Shown: positions 14,692 through 22,205 of the stretch, in pieces
Layout of the letters: every line of letters starts with the position of its first letter
How positions within the stretch are numbered: position 1 is the first letter of the stretch
Assembly: GCA_027623315.1 (NCBI GenBank)
Contig: JAQBYD010000043.1
Location: forward strand, 1-33,611
Source of the DNA: Verrucomicrobiota bacterium
GTDB taxonomy: Bacteria > Verrucomicrobiota > Kiritimatiellia > CAJWTS01
DNA length: 33,611 nucleotides
Reading direction: 5' to 3'
Made by a program: the position numbers and the translations under genes
Notes under the pieces: model-generated
Told to the model about the DNA's origin: nothing
What the model saw: the letters and a program-made list of their open reading frames with translations, nothing else
Database searches by the model: none

Positions 14692-15467
14692 TAACCGTAG
14701 CGGCCTTCGATGTAGTCGGCGGTCTTCGTGTTCTTCGGATTGAGGAAGAGGTCTTCCGTGCGGTCGTGCTCTACGACTTCACCGAGGAGCATGAATATAC
14801 ACTCATCGCTGACCCGCCGCGCCTGCGCCATGTTATGGGTCACGATGACAATCGTGAACCGCCCGGCGAGCCCGAGCATCAACTCTTCCACGGCGGTCGT
14901 CGCCTCCACGTCCAATGCGGAGCAGGGCTCATCCATCAGGATCAGGTCGGGTTTCAGCGGCAGCAGTCGCGCTATACACAACTTCTGTTGCTGCTCCAGC
15001 TGCAGGGTCGTGGCCTTCTCCTTGAGACGGTCCTTCAAGTCGGCCCAGAGGCGAACTTCGCGCAACGCCTGCTCCACCGCCATGTCCAAATCCGATCGCT
15101 TCAGGTCGCTCCATCGTGAGTGAATCCGCAGGCCGAACACCACGTTCTCGTAAATGGAGATGGGGAGGGGATTGGGGCGCTGGAAGACTATTCCGACGGA
15201 CTTGCGCAACTCGATCAATGATACGTCCGGATCATAGATGTTCTTGCCGAGGATATGGATCGTGCCGGTTGTGGTGACGTTGCCATAACGTTCATTGACC
15301 CGGTTGCAGCAGCGCAGAAAAGTCGTCTTGCCGCAGCCCGACGGACCGATCAACCCGGTGATGATCCCGTGACGAATATTGACCGACACGTCCTTCAAGG
15401 CCTGGAAGTCGCCATACCAGAGACCGAGATCTTCCGTCGTGATTGCGTATTGGGTGGTTCCGGACAT
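14691..15467 (-). CDS. pstB: Phosphate ABC transporter ATPase PstB1 (degenerate signature motif)
   Basis: A 258-residue ABC ATPase, last gene of the pst operon. Walker A is GPSGCGKTT (41-49), the Q-loop Gln is in VFQRPNP (Gln96), Walker B is LILMDEP (175-181), the D-loop is SALD, and the H-loop His211 is in VTHN. The signature reads LQLEQ (155-159) instead of LSGGQ, followed by QQKLCIARLL. It can therefore bind and hydrolyse ATP but offers a poor signature to its partner. The start is ATG 15467; a GTG at 15590 would add 41 residues without homology. It lies 193 bases after pstB2, and I see nothing coding between them. It should pair with PstB2 beneath PstC/PstA. Confidence 0.92.
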   Translation of the reverse strand: MSGTTQYAITTEDLGLWYGDFQALKDVSVNIRHGIITGLIGPSGCGKTTFLRCCNRVNERYGNVTTTGTIHILGKNIYDPDVSLIELRKSVGIVFQRPNPLPISIYENVVFGLRIHSRWSDLKRSDLDMAVEQALREVRLWADLKDRLKEKATTLQLEQQQKLCIARLLPLKPDLILMDEPCSALDVEATTAVEELMLGLAGRFTIVIVTHNMAQARRVSDECIFMLLGEVVEHDRTEDLFLNPKNTKTADYIEGRYG

Positions 15468-15660
15468 CAGGGGTACCACTTTGGTGAAGACGGCGACACC
15501 CCGGAAGGCGGACTGTGGGTCAGAGCCGCCCCGGATCGCGCCCGGATCATTCGAAGAGTGAAACTCAAGACCAACGGAGGAAGAGCCCACGAATCACACG
15601 AATCCACGCGAATGGACTCTGGAGAACCTAAAAGTGCGATAGCGCTTGGCTTCATGGTCA

Positions 15661-16434
15661 TCACCCGAACGTTCCGGCCACGAAGGCGTTGGTCTTGGGG
15701 TTCCGCGCTACACCCGAGAACATTTTCTCGGTGTCGTCGACTTCGATCAGGTCACCATTGAGCAGGAACATCGTGCGGTCGGCCAGGCGGCGAGCCTGCT
15801 GGATGAGATTGGTGACCAGGATAATGGTCATGTCCTGTCGAAGCTCCTTAAGGACGTCTTCAATCTTCATCGTTGTCACCGGGTCGATCGCGATCGAGAA
15901 CTCGTCGAGACACAGGATCTCCGGTTGATGCGAGAGGGCGCGCGCGATCGTGAGGCGCTGCTGCTGGCCGCCCGAGAGCTTGGTGCCCAGCGTGTTCAAG
16001 CGGTCCTTCACTTCATCCCAGAGGGCCGCCTGGGTCAGGCATCGCTCAACCAGTTCGTCGAGTTCCTCTCTTTTGGACAACCCAAAGCTGCGTGGAGCAA
16101 AGGCTACGTTATCGTAGATGGAGAGCGGGAGTCCCACGGGTAGCGGCGCGACCATGCCGATACGACGCCGGAAGCCATAGATGTCCTTCACGTGCGCAAC
16201 ATCTTCGCCGTCAACCTCCACGAGTCCGCGAACACGCGCATTCGGGGTGAAGTCGATCGTCCGATTGATCACGCGCAGCAGCGTGGTCTTGCCGGATTGA
16301 GCCGGACCGATCACGCTGAAGATCTCGTTCGGCTTAATGTCGAACGAAATACCGTTGAGCACCTGCTTGTCTCCATACCAGACGGTCAGGCTATCGACGT
16401 TGAGTTTGCTCGGCTGCGCTACCATTTCTTGCAT
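15661..16434 (-). CDS. pstB: Phosphate ABC transporter ATPase PstB2 (degenerate Q- and H-loops)
   Basis: A 257-residue ABC ATPase from ATG 16434. Walker A is GPAQSGKTT (43-51), the signature LSGGQQQR (153-160) is canonical, and Walker B LCLDE (174-178) keeps the Glu. The Q-loop Gln is absent: V-A-P-L-P replaces V-F-Q-R-P. The switch His is Asn209 (ILVTNLIQQ), and the D-loop reads IAID. This is the mirror image of the defect in PstB1, so the two probably form a heterodimer with one good and one poor ATP site. The start overlaps the pstA stop by 16 bases (ATG 16425 is an alternative). The longer upstream frame lies entirely within pstA. Confidence 0.9.
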   Translation of the reverse strand: MQEMVAQPSKLNVDSLTVWYGDKQVLNGISFDIKPNEIFSVIGPAQSGKTTLLRVINRTIDFTPNARVRGLVEVDGEDVAHVKDIYGFRRRIGMVAPLPVGLPLSIYDNVAFAPRSFGLSKREELDELVERCLTQAALWDEVKDRLNTLGTKLSGGQQQRLTIARALSHQPEILCLDEFSIAIDPVTTMKIEDVLKELRQDMTIILVTNLIQQARRLADRTMFLLNGDLIEVDDTEKMFSGVARNPKTNAFVAGTFG

Positions 16435-17330
16435 GTCCGTAGATAGATGCGCATCCCAATCGAGATGGCGTTGAGCAGGAGCACCACGCTCAGCAGCGCG
16501 ACCGCCGTCGCGAAGGGCACCGCCTCGGGAACGCCCGGGACCTGGGTCGAAATCGTGTAGAGGTGCATCGCCAGGGCCATGCACTGGTCGAGCAGCCCGT
16601 AGGCGAACAGATCGCCCTTCTCAACCGCCCTATAGAACACCACGCCTGTAAACATGATCGGCGCCGTTTCGCCCGCGGCGCGTGAAACCTGCAGGATAAC
16701 CCCCGTCAGAACCCCGCTGATCGAGTTGGGCAAGACGATGCGCCAGATGGTTTGCCAACGGCTAACGCCCATGTTCCAGCAAGCCTCGCGGAATGAGACC
16801 GGCACGGCGGATAGCGCCTCCTTCGTGCTCGCGATGATAACCGGGAGGGTCATGACGGCAAGGGTCAGTGACGCTGCAAGCACCGAACGGCCCAGGCCCG
16901 CGAAGAGGACGAACGCACCGAGCCCGAAGAGGGCGTGCACGATGCTTGGGACACCGGCCAGGTTAATCACGGCCAGGTGGATGATACGCGTGAACCAGCT
17001 TTCCTTGGCGTACTCGTTGAGGTAGATCGCGGCCATGACGCCGATCGGGGCAGCCAGCACCAGCGAGATCACGACGAGGTAAATCGTTCCCAGGAATGCC
17101 GGCCAGATGCCGCCCTCGCGCATGCCGTTCCGCGGAAGGTCCAGGAAGAACCCTACGGAGAGCGCCGGCCAGGCCTTGTAGACGAGAAAGCCAACGATCA
17201 GCAAGAGCGGGAGCACCATCGCCAACGTCATCAGTAAGAAGACGGCCTTGGCAACCACTTCGTTGCGCTGCTTGCGGCGTACAAAAGCCGTTTCGGTAAA
17301 ACGTGCGGCGTTAACGGTTTCCGCGCTCAT
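16419..17330 (-). CDS. pstA: Phosphate ABC transporter permease PstA
   Basis: A 303-residue inner membrane protein with about six hydrophobic segments, starting at about residue 27 (VFLLMTLAMVLPLLLIVGFL). The cytoplasmic coupling region EALSAVPVSFREACWNMGVS, followed by RWQTIWRIVLPNSISG, is the EAA-type loop of PstA that docks on PstB. SRAAGETAPIMFTGV is also a strongly conserved PstA stretch. Together with PstC it forms the channel through which phosphate delivered by PstS passes. It overlaps pstC by four bases (ATGA on the minus strand) and pstB2 at its other end, so expression is tightly coupled. Nothing in it looks damaged. Confidence 0.95.
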   Translation of the reverse strand: MSAETVNAARFTETAFVRRKQRNEVVAKAVFLLMTLAMVLPLLLIVGFLVYKAWPALSVGFFLDLPRNGMREGGIWPAFLGTIYLVVISLVLAAPIGVMAAIYLNEYAKESWFTRIIHLAVINLAGVPSIVHALFGLGAFVLFAGLGRSVLAASLTLAVMTLPVIIASTKEALSAVPVSFREACWNMGVSRWQTIWRIVLPNSISGVLTGVILQVSRAAGETAPIMFTGVVFYRAVEKGDLFAYGLLDQCMALAMHLYTISTQVPGVPEAVPFATAVALLSVVLLLNAISIGMRIYLRTCKKW

Positions 17331-18265
17331 TTGCCCTTGATGCCTTTCACCACGAGGTCGGCCGTCATGTTGACGACGAACGTAATCGTAAAGAGCAGCA
17401 GGCCGATGACGAACAACACCTGGTAGTGCTGCGATCCCTGTGCGGTTTCGCCGAGCTCCGCGGCGATCGTGGCGGGTAAGGTGCGCACGGAATCCAGGGG
17501 GTGCAGGAAAGGAAACGTCGTATTAAACGGGTTGTTGACGGCGTGGCCGGTACACATCAGAACCGCCATCGTCTCGCCAATCGCACGACCGACGCCCAGC
17601 AGTACCGCGGCAAGCAGACCGTTCTTAGCCGCGGGAAGCAGGACCCGGTAGAGCATTTGCCATCGCGTGACGCCGAGGCCGATCGCCGCCTCGCGATAAG
17701 AATCTGGAACCGCCTTGAGCGCGTCTTCTCCGATGGAGACGATAATGGGTACGCTCATCAGCGCCAGGATGATGGCCCCGTTCAATACGGTCAGACCGAT
17801 CGGCGCGCCGAAGATCCGCATCACGAGCTGGTTCATGATCGTAATTCCGATGAAGCCCCATACCACCGACGGAATCGCGGCCAGAAGTTCAATCGTGATC
17901 TTGAGGACTTCTTTGAGCCGGGGCCCGCAGAATTCCGAGATGAAGAGCGCCGCGCCCAGACCGAATGGCACGGCGATCAGCATGGAGAGCACCGTGACGC
18001 TCGCCGTACCGGCGATCAGGGCACTCGCGCCATAGCGGGGATTGCTTTCGGATGCCGGGTACCATTCCTCGCTGGTGAGAAATTTCCAGAGGTCCAGGCG
18101 GTCTTCGCCGAACAGGATTCCCTTGGCTTCCCAGAAGACGAAAAAGAAGATCGCGAAGACGAAGATGACGGCGCTGACGCCGCAGATGCGGATCAGCCAC
18201 TCGACAAGGCCTTCACCCACCACCTTCCATTTGGGGCGATGCAGCAGCGGCATCGTCAGCCACAT
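17327..18265 (-). CDS. pstC: Phosphate ABC transporter permease PstC
   Basis: A 312-residue membrane protein. The first transmembrane helix is at about residues 28-47 (ICGVSAVIFVFAIFFFVFWE). A periplasmic loop (WKFLTSEEWYPASESNPRYG) and five further helices follow. The EAA loop EDALKAVPDSYREAAIGLGV, then TRWQM, contacts an ATPase subunit, and GRAIGETMAVLM is the PstC equivalent of the PstA R-A-A-G-E-T-A motif. It pairs with PstA to form the translocation pore. The gene lies 27 bases after pstS and overlaps pstA by four bases. ATG 18265 is the longest plausible start; MPLLHRP four residues later is an alternative. Confidence 0.95.
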   Translation of the reverse strand: MWLTMPLLHRPKWKVVGEGLVEWLIRICGVSAVIFVFAIFFFVFWEAKGILFGEDRLDLWKFLTSEEWYPASESNPRYGASALIAGTASVTVLSMLIAVPFGLGAALFISEFCGPRLKEVLKITIELLAAIPSVVWGFIGITIMNQLVMRIFGAPIGLTVLNGAIILALMSVPIIVSIGEDALKAVPDSYREAAIGLGVTRWQMLYRVLLPAAKNGLLAAVLLGVGRAIGETMAVLMCTGHAVNNPFNTTFPFLHPLDSVRTLPATIAAELGETAQGSQHYQVLFVIGLLLFTITFVVNMTADLVVKGIKGK

Positions 18266-18292
18266 CCCGAGACTCGCAGGGCGCTGCGATGT

Positions 18293-19222
18293 CTACTTGC
18301 GGTTGGGAACGTAGCCACTGTCCTCCACGATCTTCTGTCCGGCCGGGGAGAGGCACCACTCGATATATGCCTGCACGTGGGAACTCGGAGTGCCGAGCGT
18401 ATACATGTAAAGCGGCCGCGATACGGCGTAGTTTCCGCTGACCGCATTCTGCATGTTGGGCGCGAACGCCTCTTCGCCAGCGGTTCTGGCGACCTTCAGC
18501 ATCTTGACGTGGTCGGTAGCGTATCCCATGCCGCTGTAGCCGATCGCGCTTGGCGTGTTGCCCACGAGCTCGACCACATCCTTGGATCCGTGCAGGTCGC
18601 GCGACCCGAGCTTGAACTCTTTGCCCTTCGCGACCACGGTCTCGCGAAAGTAGGCGTAGGTTCCCGAATTCGATTGGCGGCTGACACGGATAATGTCGTC
18701 GTTCCCATCCGGAGCCTCAACTCCGAGCTCGGACCACTTCGTCATCGTGCCGTCCTCACCGTAAATCTGTCCGAGTTGCCCGATCGTAATCTGGTCGAGG
18801 GGATTGTCCTTGTGGACGTAGACCGCCAGGGCATCCAGCCCCATGACGTGCTGCACCGGTTCGGTACTGTACTGTTGCTTCGCCTTGGCGATCTCCTTGT
18901 CCTTCATGGCGCGACTGCAGTTGGCAATGTCGGCGGAGCCGTTCAGAAGCGCTGCAATGCCGGTGCCCGAGCCTCCACCGGCGACCGACACCGCAACGGT
19001 GTGGTTCACCTCCGCGTAGGTCTCGGCCCAGGCTTGGGCGAGGTTGACCATCGTGTCTGAGCCAGCGTTTTGGATTTCCATCTTGCTGCCACCCGCGTCG
19101 GATGCCGAGGGCTGGCTGCTCCTCCTGCAACCGGTGGGCAGAATGAGCGCTGCGGCTAACAGGGCCGATGGGATCATTACGTATCGGGCACGGCGGCCCA
19201 CGGGTTCACGAGTCTCGTTCAT
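18293..19222 (-). CDS. pstS: Phosphate-binding lipoprotein PstS
   Basis: The start is set at ATG 19222, with AAGGAAG just upstream; the longer frame would add 37 residues from inside phoU. The 309-residue product has a signal sequence ending ALLAAALILPTGC, a near-lipobox that suggests a lipid-anchored protein. The ligand-binding motifs are clear: NAGSDTM (first phosphate loop), VAGGGSGTGIAALLNGSADIA, and SRQSNSGTYAYFRE. It captures phosphate in the periplasm and delivers it to PstC/PstA. The gene overlaps the end of phoU by 17 bases, so translation of the two is probably coupled. Length and motifs are normal. Confidence 0.95.
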   Translation of the reverse strand: MNETREPVGRRARYVMIPSALLAAALILPTGCRRSSQPSASDAGGSKMEIQNAGSDTMVNLAQAWAETYAEVNHTVAVSVAGGGSGTGIAALLNGSADIANCSRAMKDKEIAKAKQQYSTEPVQHVMGLDALAVYVHKDNPLDQITIGQLGQIYGEDGTMTKWSELGVEAPDGNDDIIRVSRQSNSGTYAYFRETVVAKGKEFKLGSRDLHGSKDVVELVGNTPSAIGYSGMGYATDHVKMLKVARTAGEEAFAPNMQNAVSGNYAVSRPLYMYTLGTPSSHVQAYIEWCLSPAGQKIVEDSGYVPNRK

Positions 19223-20330
19223 CTTCTTCCTTATCTTGTTTTGCTTTCGCCTCTTCCCCTTGGAGCGCTCCCACCAGGTGCAGGATCTGCTCCGACAGAT
19301 AATCAAAAATCTTTTCCAACCTGTCATCCCCATCGTCGCCCTGCGAGGGCAGCTTCCACTCGATGTTCACCGTCTGCGTCGGCGGCGGGGGAAAGACCGC
19401 CGCGGCGCCCTTGGAAAGCGCGATGATCACCTGGTAATGATCCAGGTTGGGAACGTGACCGATCGATTTCGTGATGTTGCTCGAAATATCCATCCCGCGC
19501 GTCTCAAGAAACCGTACCGTGTTCTCGTCAAGCCGTATCGGGTCGGTGCCGGCGCTGCTGAACACGAAGTTGGCGTGCCGGCCCGCGTTACCGATCGCCT
19601 CGGCCATCTGGCTTGCACTGCTGTTCGAATCGTCGACAAAGAGCACGCGAAAGGACTCGCGGCCCATGTGCTTCATATTCTTGCCGGTGCACATATACAC
19701 CGTGTCTTCGCACATGTTCGTCGCCTGGTTGGCGACGCGCTCGAATCGTCGCACCACGGTGATCAAGGGCGCAAGCGCCTCGAGCGGGATGGCCCCTTCC
19801 AGCCTGAGATCGATCAGCAATTCAAGCAAGGTGTCGCGTTGCGCCTTCGCCGTTTCGTTGTCCTTGATCGCGGCCAAAGCGAGATCTTCATCCTGTGACA
19901 GGAACGCATCCATCGATCGATGCAGCATCGAAATCGCGCAATCGCTCAGCTCGATCAGCACGGCGTAGTTAAAATCGATTTTCAGTGAATTGATAACCAG
20001 GCACTCGCGCGCGATGCTCTCGGCATAATCGCCGATGCGCTCAAGCTCCTGGTTGATCTTAATCACGGCGTAGGCAAACCGCAGATGACCGGCGGCGGGT
20101 TGCTGACGAATCAGGAACTCGAGGCAAAGACGGTCTACTTCCTTCTCCAATTCGTCGATCTGCTTGTCTTGCAGAATAACCGCGTACGCCATGTGGCCGT
20201 CGGATTCGAAGAGTGCCTTGCGTGCGTCGCGCAAGGCGCGCTCCGCGAGCTTGGCCATGCGCCGGACCTTCCTGCGAATCCCGTCGATATCCTGCTGAAG
20301 ACTCTCTTCCAGGTGCGCTGCTGTCGCCAT
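19206..20330 (-). CDS. phoU: PhoU fused to a catalytically dead LMW-phosphatase/ArsC-like domain
   Basis: Of 374 residues, 1-220 form the two three-helix bundles of PhoU. The metal-binding E/D-rich helices include INQELERIGDYAESIA (92-107) and VVRRFERVANQATNMCED (192-209). Residues 226-330 have the layout of a low-molecular-weight tyrosine phosphatase or arsenate reductase: FRVLFVDDSNSSASQMAEAI, then SSAGTDP, RFLETRGMDISS and DHYQVIIALSKGA. The catalytic C-x5-R is replaced by Asp233 and Ala239, so it cannot act as a phosphatase. An acidic tail follows. PhoU normally reports PstSCAB status to PhoR; the extra domain may bind phosphate or a partner. ATG 20330 is preferred over GTG 20336. It heads the pst operon. 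Confidence 0.88.
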   Translation of the reverse strand: MATAAHLEESLQQDIDGIRRKVRRMAKLAERALRDARKALFESDGHMAYAVILQDKQIDELEKEVDRLCLEFLIRQQPAAGHLRFAYAVIKINQELERIGDYAESIARECLVINSLKIDFNYAVLIELSDCAISMLHRSMDAFLSQDEDLALAAIKDNETAKAQRDTLLELLIDLRLEGAIPLEALAPLITVVRRFERVANQATNMCEDTVYMCTGKNMKHMGRESFRVLFVDDSNSSASQMAEAIGNAGRHANFVFSSAGTDPIRLDENTVRFLETRGMDISSNITKSIGHVPNLDHYQVIIALSKGAAAVFPPPPTQTVNIEWKLPSQGDDGDDRLEKIFDYLSEQILHLVGALQGEEAKAKQDKEEDERDS

Positions 20331-20544
20331 CGTCACAAATCCTTAGGTTTACCAAAACTGCTGCGCCCATCTGCCGGTCCGGCCCCGACCATAGAGCCGC
20401 CGAAACTCGCGCTTCGCGGGTCGCGTAGAACCTGTCGCGCAGCGTGCGTGCGACGGGGCTGCGTGCTTCTTGCTGCCCCGCAAACTGTATGCCGCACGAG
20501 CGGCCGGAAAGCAAGCCCACAGCACCGGCCTCAGAAAAGGCGAA

Positions 20545-20620
20545 GTAGAAGCGGCGTCCCGCCGCTTTCGAGCTTCGCAGGCGCGCTCTATGTCAGAAAG
20601 CGGCGGGACACCGCTTCTAC
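20545..20620. repeat. GTAG-type BIME (paired REP hairpins), copy 2
   Basis: GTAG plus AAGCGGC-GTCCC-GCCGCTT and the inverse unit ending CTAC span 76 bases, exactly the length of the copy at 11525-11600. The outer arms are nearly identical to that copy and the middle differs. It lies between phoU and the truncated AAA ATPase, and supplies the last codons of the latter. Confidence 0.82.
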
Positions 20621-20875
20621 CAACCCGCGCACGTGGTCGAGTGATCGATCGTGTGCCAGGTCCTCGCCGCCGACCACGACCGAGCCGACCGCGATGGCGA
20701 GCGCCTCCAGAAACGTTGACTTGCCCGATCCGTTCTCGCCGACAAGGAAGGAGACCGGGGCATCGAGCATCATCGGCTCGAAAGACTGGAACACGGGCAC
20801 GCTAAAGGGAAAGACCGTGGTGTCGCGCCCGCGCGAGCTGAGCTCTATCGAGCGTAGGTGACTCACGGGGTGCAT
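20588..20875 (-). pseudogene. AAA family ATPase, N-terminal remnant truncated at a REP element
   Basis: The 95-residue frame starts normally (MHPVSHLRSIELSS) and carries a perfect Walker A (VSFLVGENGSGKSTFLEAL), as in SMC/ABC-like AAA ATPases of about 250 residues. After LAHDRSLDHVRGL the reading frame runs into the BIME at 20545-20620, whose sequence encodes the last residues (VEAVSRRFLT) and the stop. The signature, Walker B and the rest are gone. It is presumably non-functional. The patatin gene lies just upstream on the same strand. Confidence 0.8.
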
Positions 20876-20886
20876 GGTGGCCTGCG

Positions 20887-21708
20887 TTACAGGACGCGGT
20901 CGAGCTCGCGGCGAAGGAACTCAGCGGCCGGTGCGGTCTGTCGGTACACCGAAGGGGCTTTATCGAACTCCAGGATCTCGACGTTCTCCACATCCGGCTG
21001 AATCAAGATGTCGGGAGGATTGGCTTTTAGCCGCTGGGCGATGATGGAGTTTTGCATGATGTCGAAGGTGTGCAGCACGGCGCGCAAGACGTTCGGCAGT
21101 GGATGTTTCCTCGGCTTGCGCGTGCCCATAACGTCGATCGCGATCACGATATCGCACTCCTCGCGCAGGATGTCATGCGGCACCGGGTTGACGCCGCCGC
21201 CGTCGATCAACACGCGCTCGTTGCGGACGACAGGCGTGAAGACCCCTGGTAGCCCCATGCTGGCCTGGATTGCCGGGAGAAGCTCACCGTCTTCAAGAAT
21301 GACCTGCTCATTCGACCAGAAGTCAGTGGCCACAATCTTGAGCGGCGTCGCTAATTCCTCGAACGTCTTGGCCCCAAGATTGCCGTAGAGGTACTCGATA
21401 AATTTATCGCTCTTAAGAAGTCCCCCCCGGCTGAACTCAAGATCGATAAAGCGCAGAATCTTGAAGGCATCTTTCTTGCGGTGCAGATCCCGCATCGAAT
21501 CGCCGCGCGCGATGATGATCCGGTCCAGCCCCTCGCGAATCTCTGCGCCGCTCATGCCGGAGGCATAGAGGGCTCCCATAATGGAACCGATACTCGTGCC
21601 CGAGATGATGTGTGGCTTAACGCCGGCTTCGTCCAAAACCTCTAGTAAAGGCACATGCGCGAGTCCCTTTGCGCCCCCGCCGCCCAACGCTAGCCCGATT
21701 TTCTTCAT
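20887..21708 (-). CDS. Patatin-like phospholipase (RssA-type)
   Basis: A 273-residue protein with the complete patatin catalytic set: the oxyanion-hole glycines GGGGAKG (9-15), the nucleophile Ser39 in GTSIG (37-41) and the dyad Asp169 in LIDGGGVNPVP. DIVIAIDVMG is also typical of the bacterial RssA/NTE-like group. No signal peptide is present, so it is probably a cytosolic or membrane-associated lipid acyl hydrolase. Residues 65-110 are rich in charged amino acids and probably form the lid. A GGAAA lies before the ATG at 21708. It is divergent from panD, with 155 bases between. Confidence 0.92.
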   Translation of the reverse strand: MKKIGLALGGGGAKGLAHVPLLEVLDEAGVKPHIISGTSIGSIMGALYASGMSGAEIREGLDRIIIARGDSMRDLHRKKDAFKILRFIDLEFSRGGLLKSDKFIEYLYGNLGAKTFEELATPLKIVATDFWSNEQVILEDGELLPAIQASMGLPGVFTPVVRNERVLIDGGGVNPVPHDILREECDIVIAIDVMGTRKPRKHPLPNVLRAVLHTFDIMQNSIIAQRLKANPPDILIQPDVENVEILEFDKAPSVYRQTAPAAEFLRRELDRVL

Positions 21709-21863
21709 AGTTTCCGCGCTCGATGTCCGTAGACGGCGGCCGAGGACATCCGCCCTGCATGCCTCGGAAGCGTATGCCGACGTGGATAATCATCGACGAA
21801 CGCCGCATTATTTCAAATACTACGTTCGCGTGCGACTCGAAACGTGCGCGGGAGGCGGAACCC

Positions 21864-22205
21864 ATGCGATTTCTTTGCAGATCGAAGATACAAGGCGCCA
21901 CGGTGACGCAGGCCGAGTCCGAACAGTCCGGCTGCATCGTGGTCGACGAAGACCTGATGGACAGGGCGGACCTGTACCCCGGAGAGAAGGTGCTGGTCGC
22001 CAGCCACACGACCGGCCAGCGGCTGGAAACCTACATCGTGGGCGGCGCGCGCGGGTCCGGGCTCGTAGCGCTGAATGGTGCCGCCGCACAGAAGATCAAG
22101 GCCGGCGAAGTGGTTGACGTCCTGGGTTTTGAGACCTCCAACGAGGTGATCGACCTGATGATCGTCTGCGTGGACAAGAACAACAAGTACGCGCGGATGT
22201 TGTAG
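21864..22205 (+). CDS. panD: Aspartate 1-decarboxylase with Gly-Cys at the processing site
   Basis: The start is ATG 21864, preceded by GGGAGG; the longer frame adds 47 unrelated residues. The 113-residue product aligns along its length to PanD, which makes beta-alanine for pantothenate. Lys8 (SKI), Arg53 and Tyr57 (QRLETY) and Asn71 in LNGAAA match active-site residues. The self-cleavage site, normally Gly-Ser, reads Gly23-Cys24 (QSGCIVVDEDLMD), and the His of the usual K-x-H is Gln10. A pyruvoyl group could still form from Cys by an acyl shift and loss of sulfide, but this is unproven. A mature alpha chain of about 90 residues would result. The 3' end faces a truncated hydrolase gene. Confidence 0.88.
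   Translation: MRFLCRSKIQGATVTQAESEQSGCIVVDEDLMDRADLYPGEKVLVASHTTGQRLETYIVGGARGSGLVALNGAAAQKIKAGEVVDVLGFETSNEVIDLMIVCVDKNNKYARML

Noticed and set aside
17501-19060. A 519-residue open frame on the plus strand across pstC and pstS
   Set aside because: It is fully antisense to two well-conserved genes, rich in Asp, Arg and His as shadow frames are in GC-rich DNA, and has no family resemblance.
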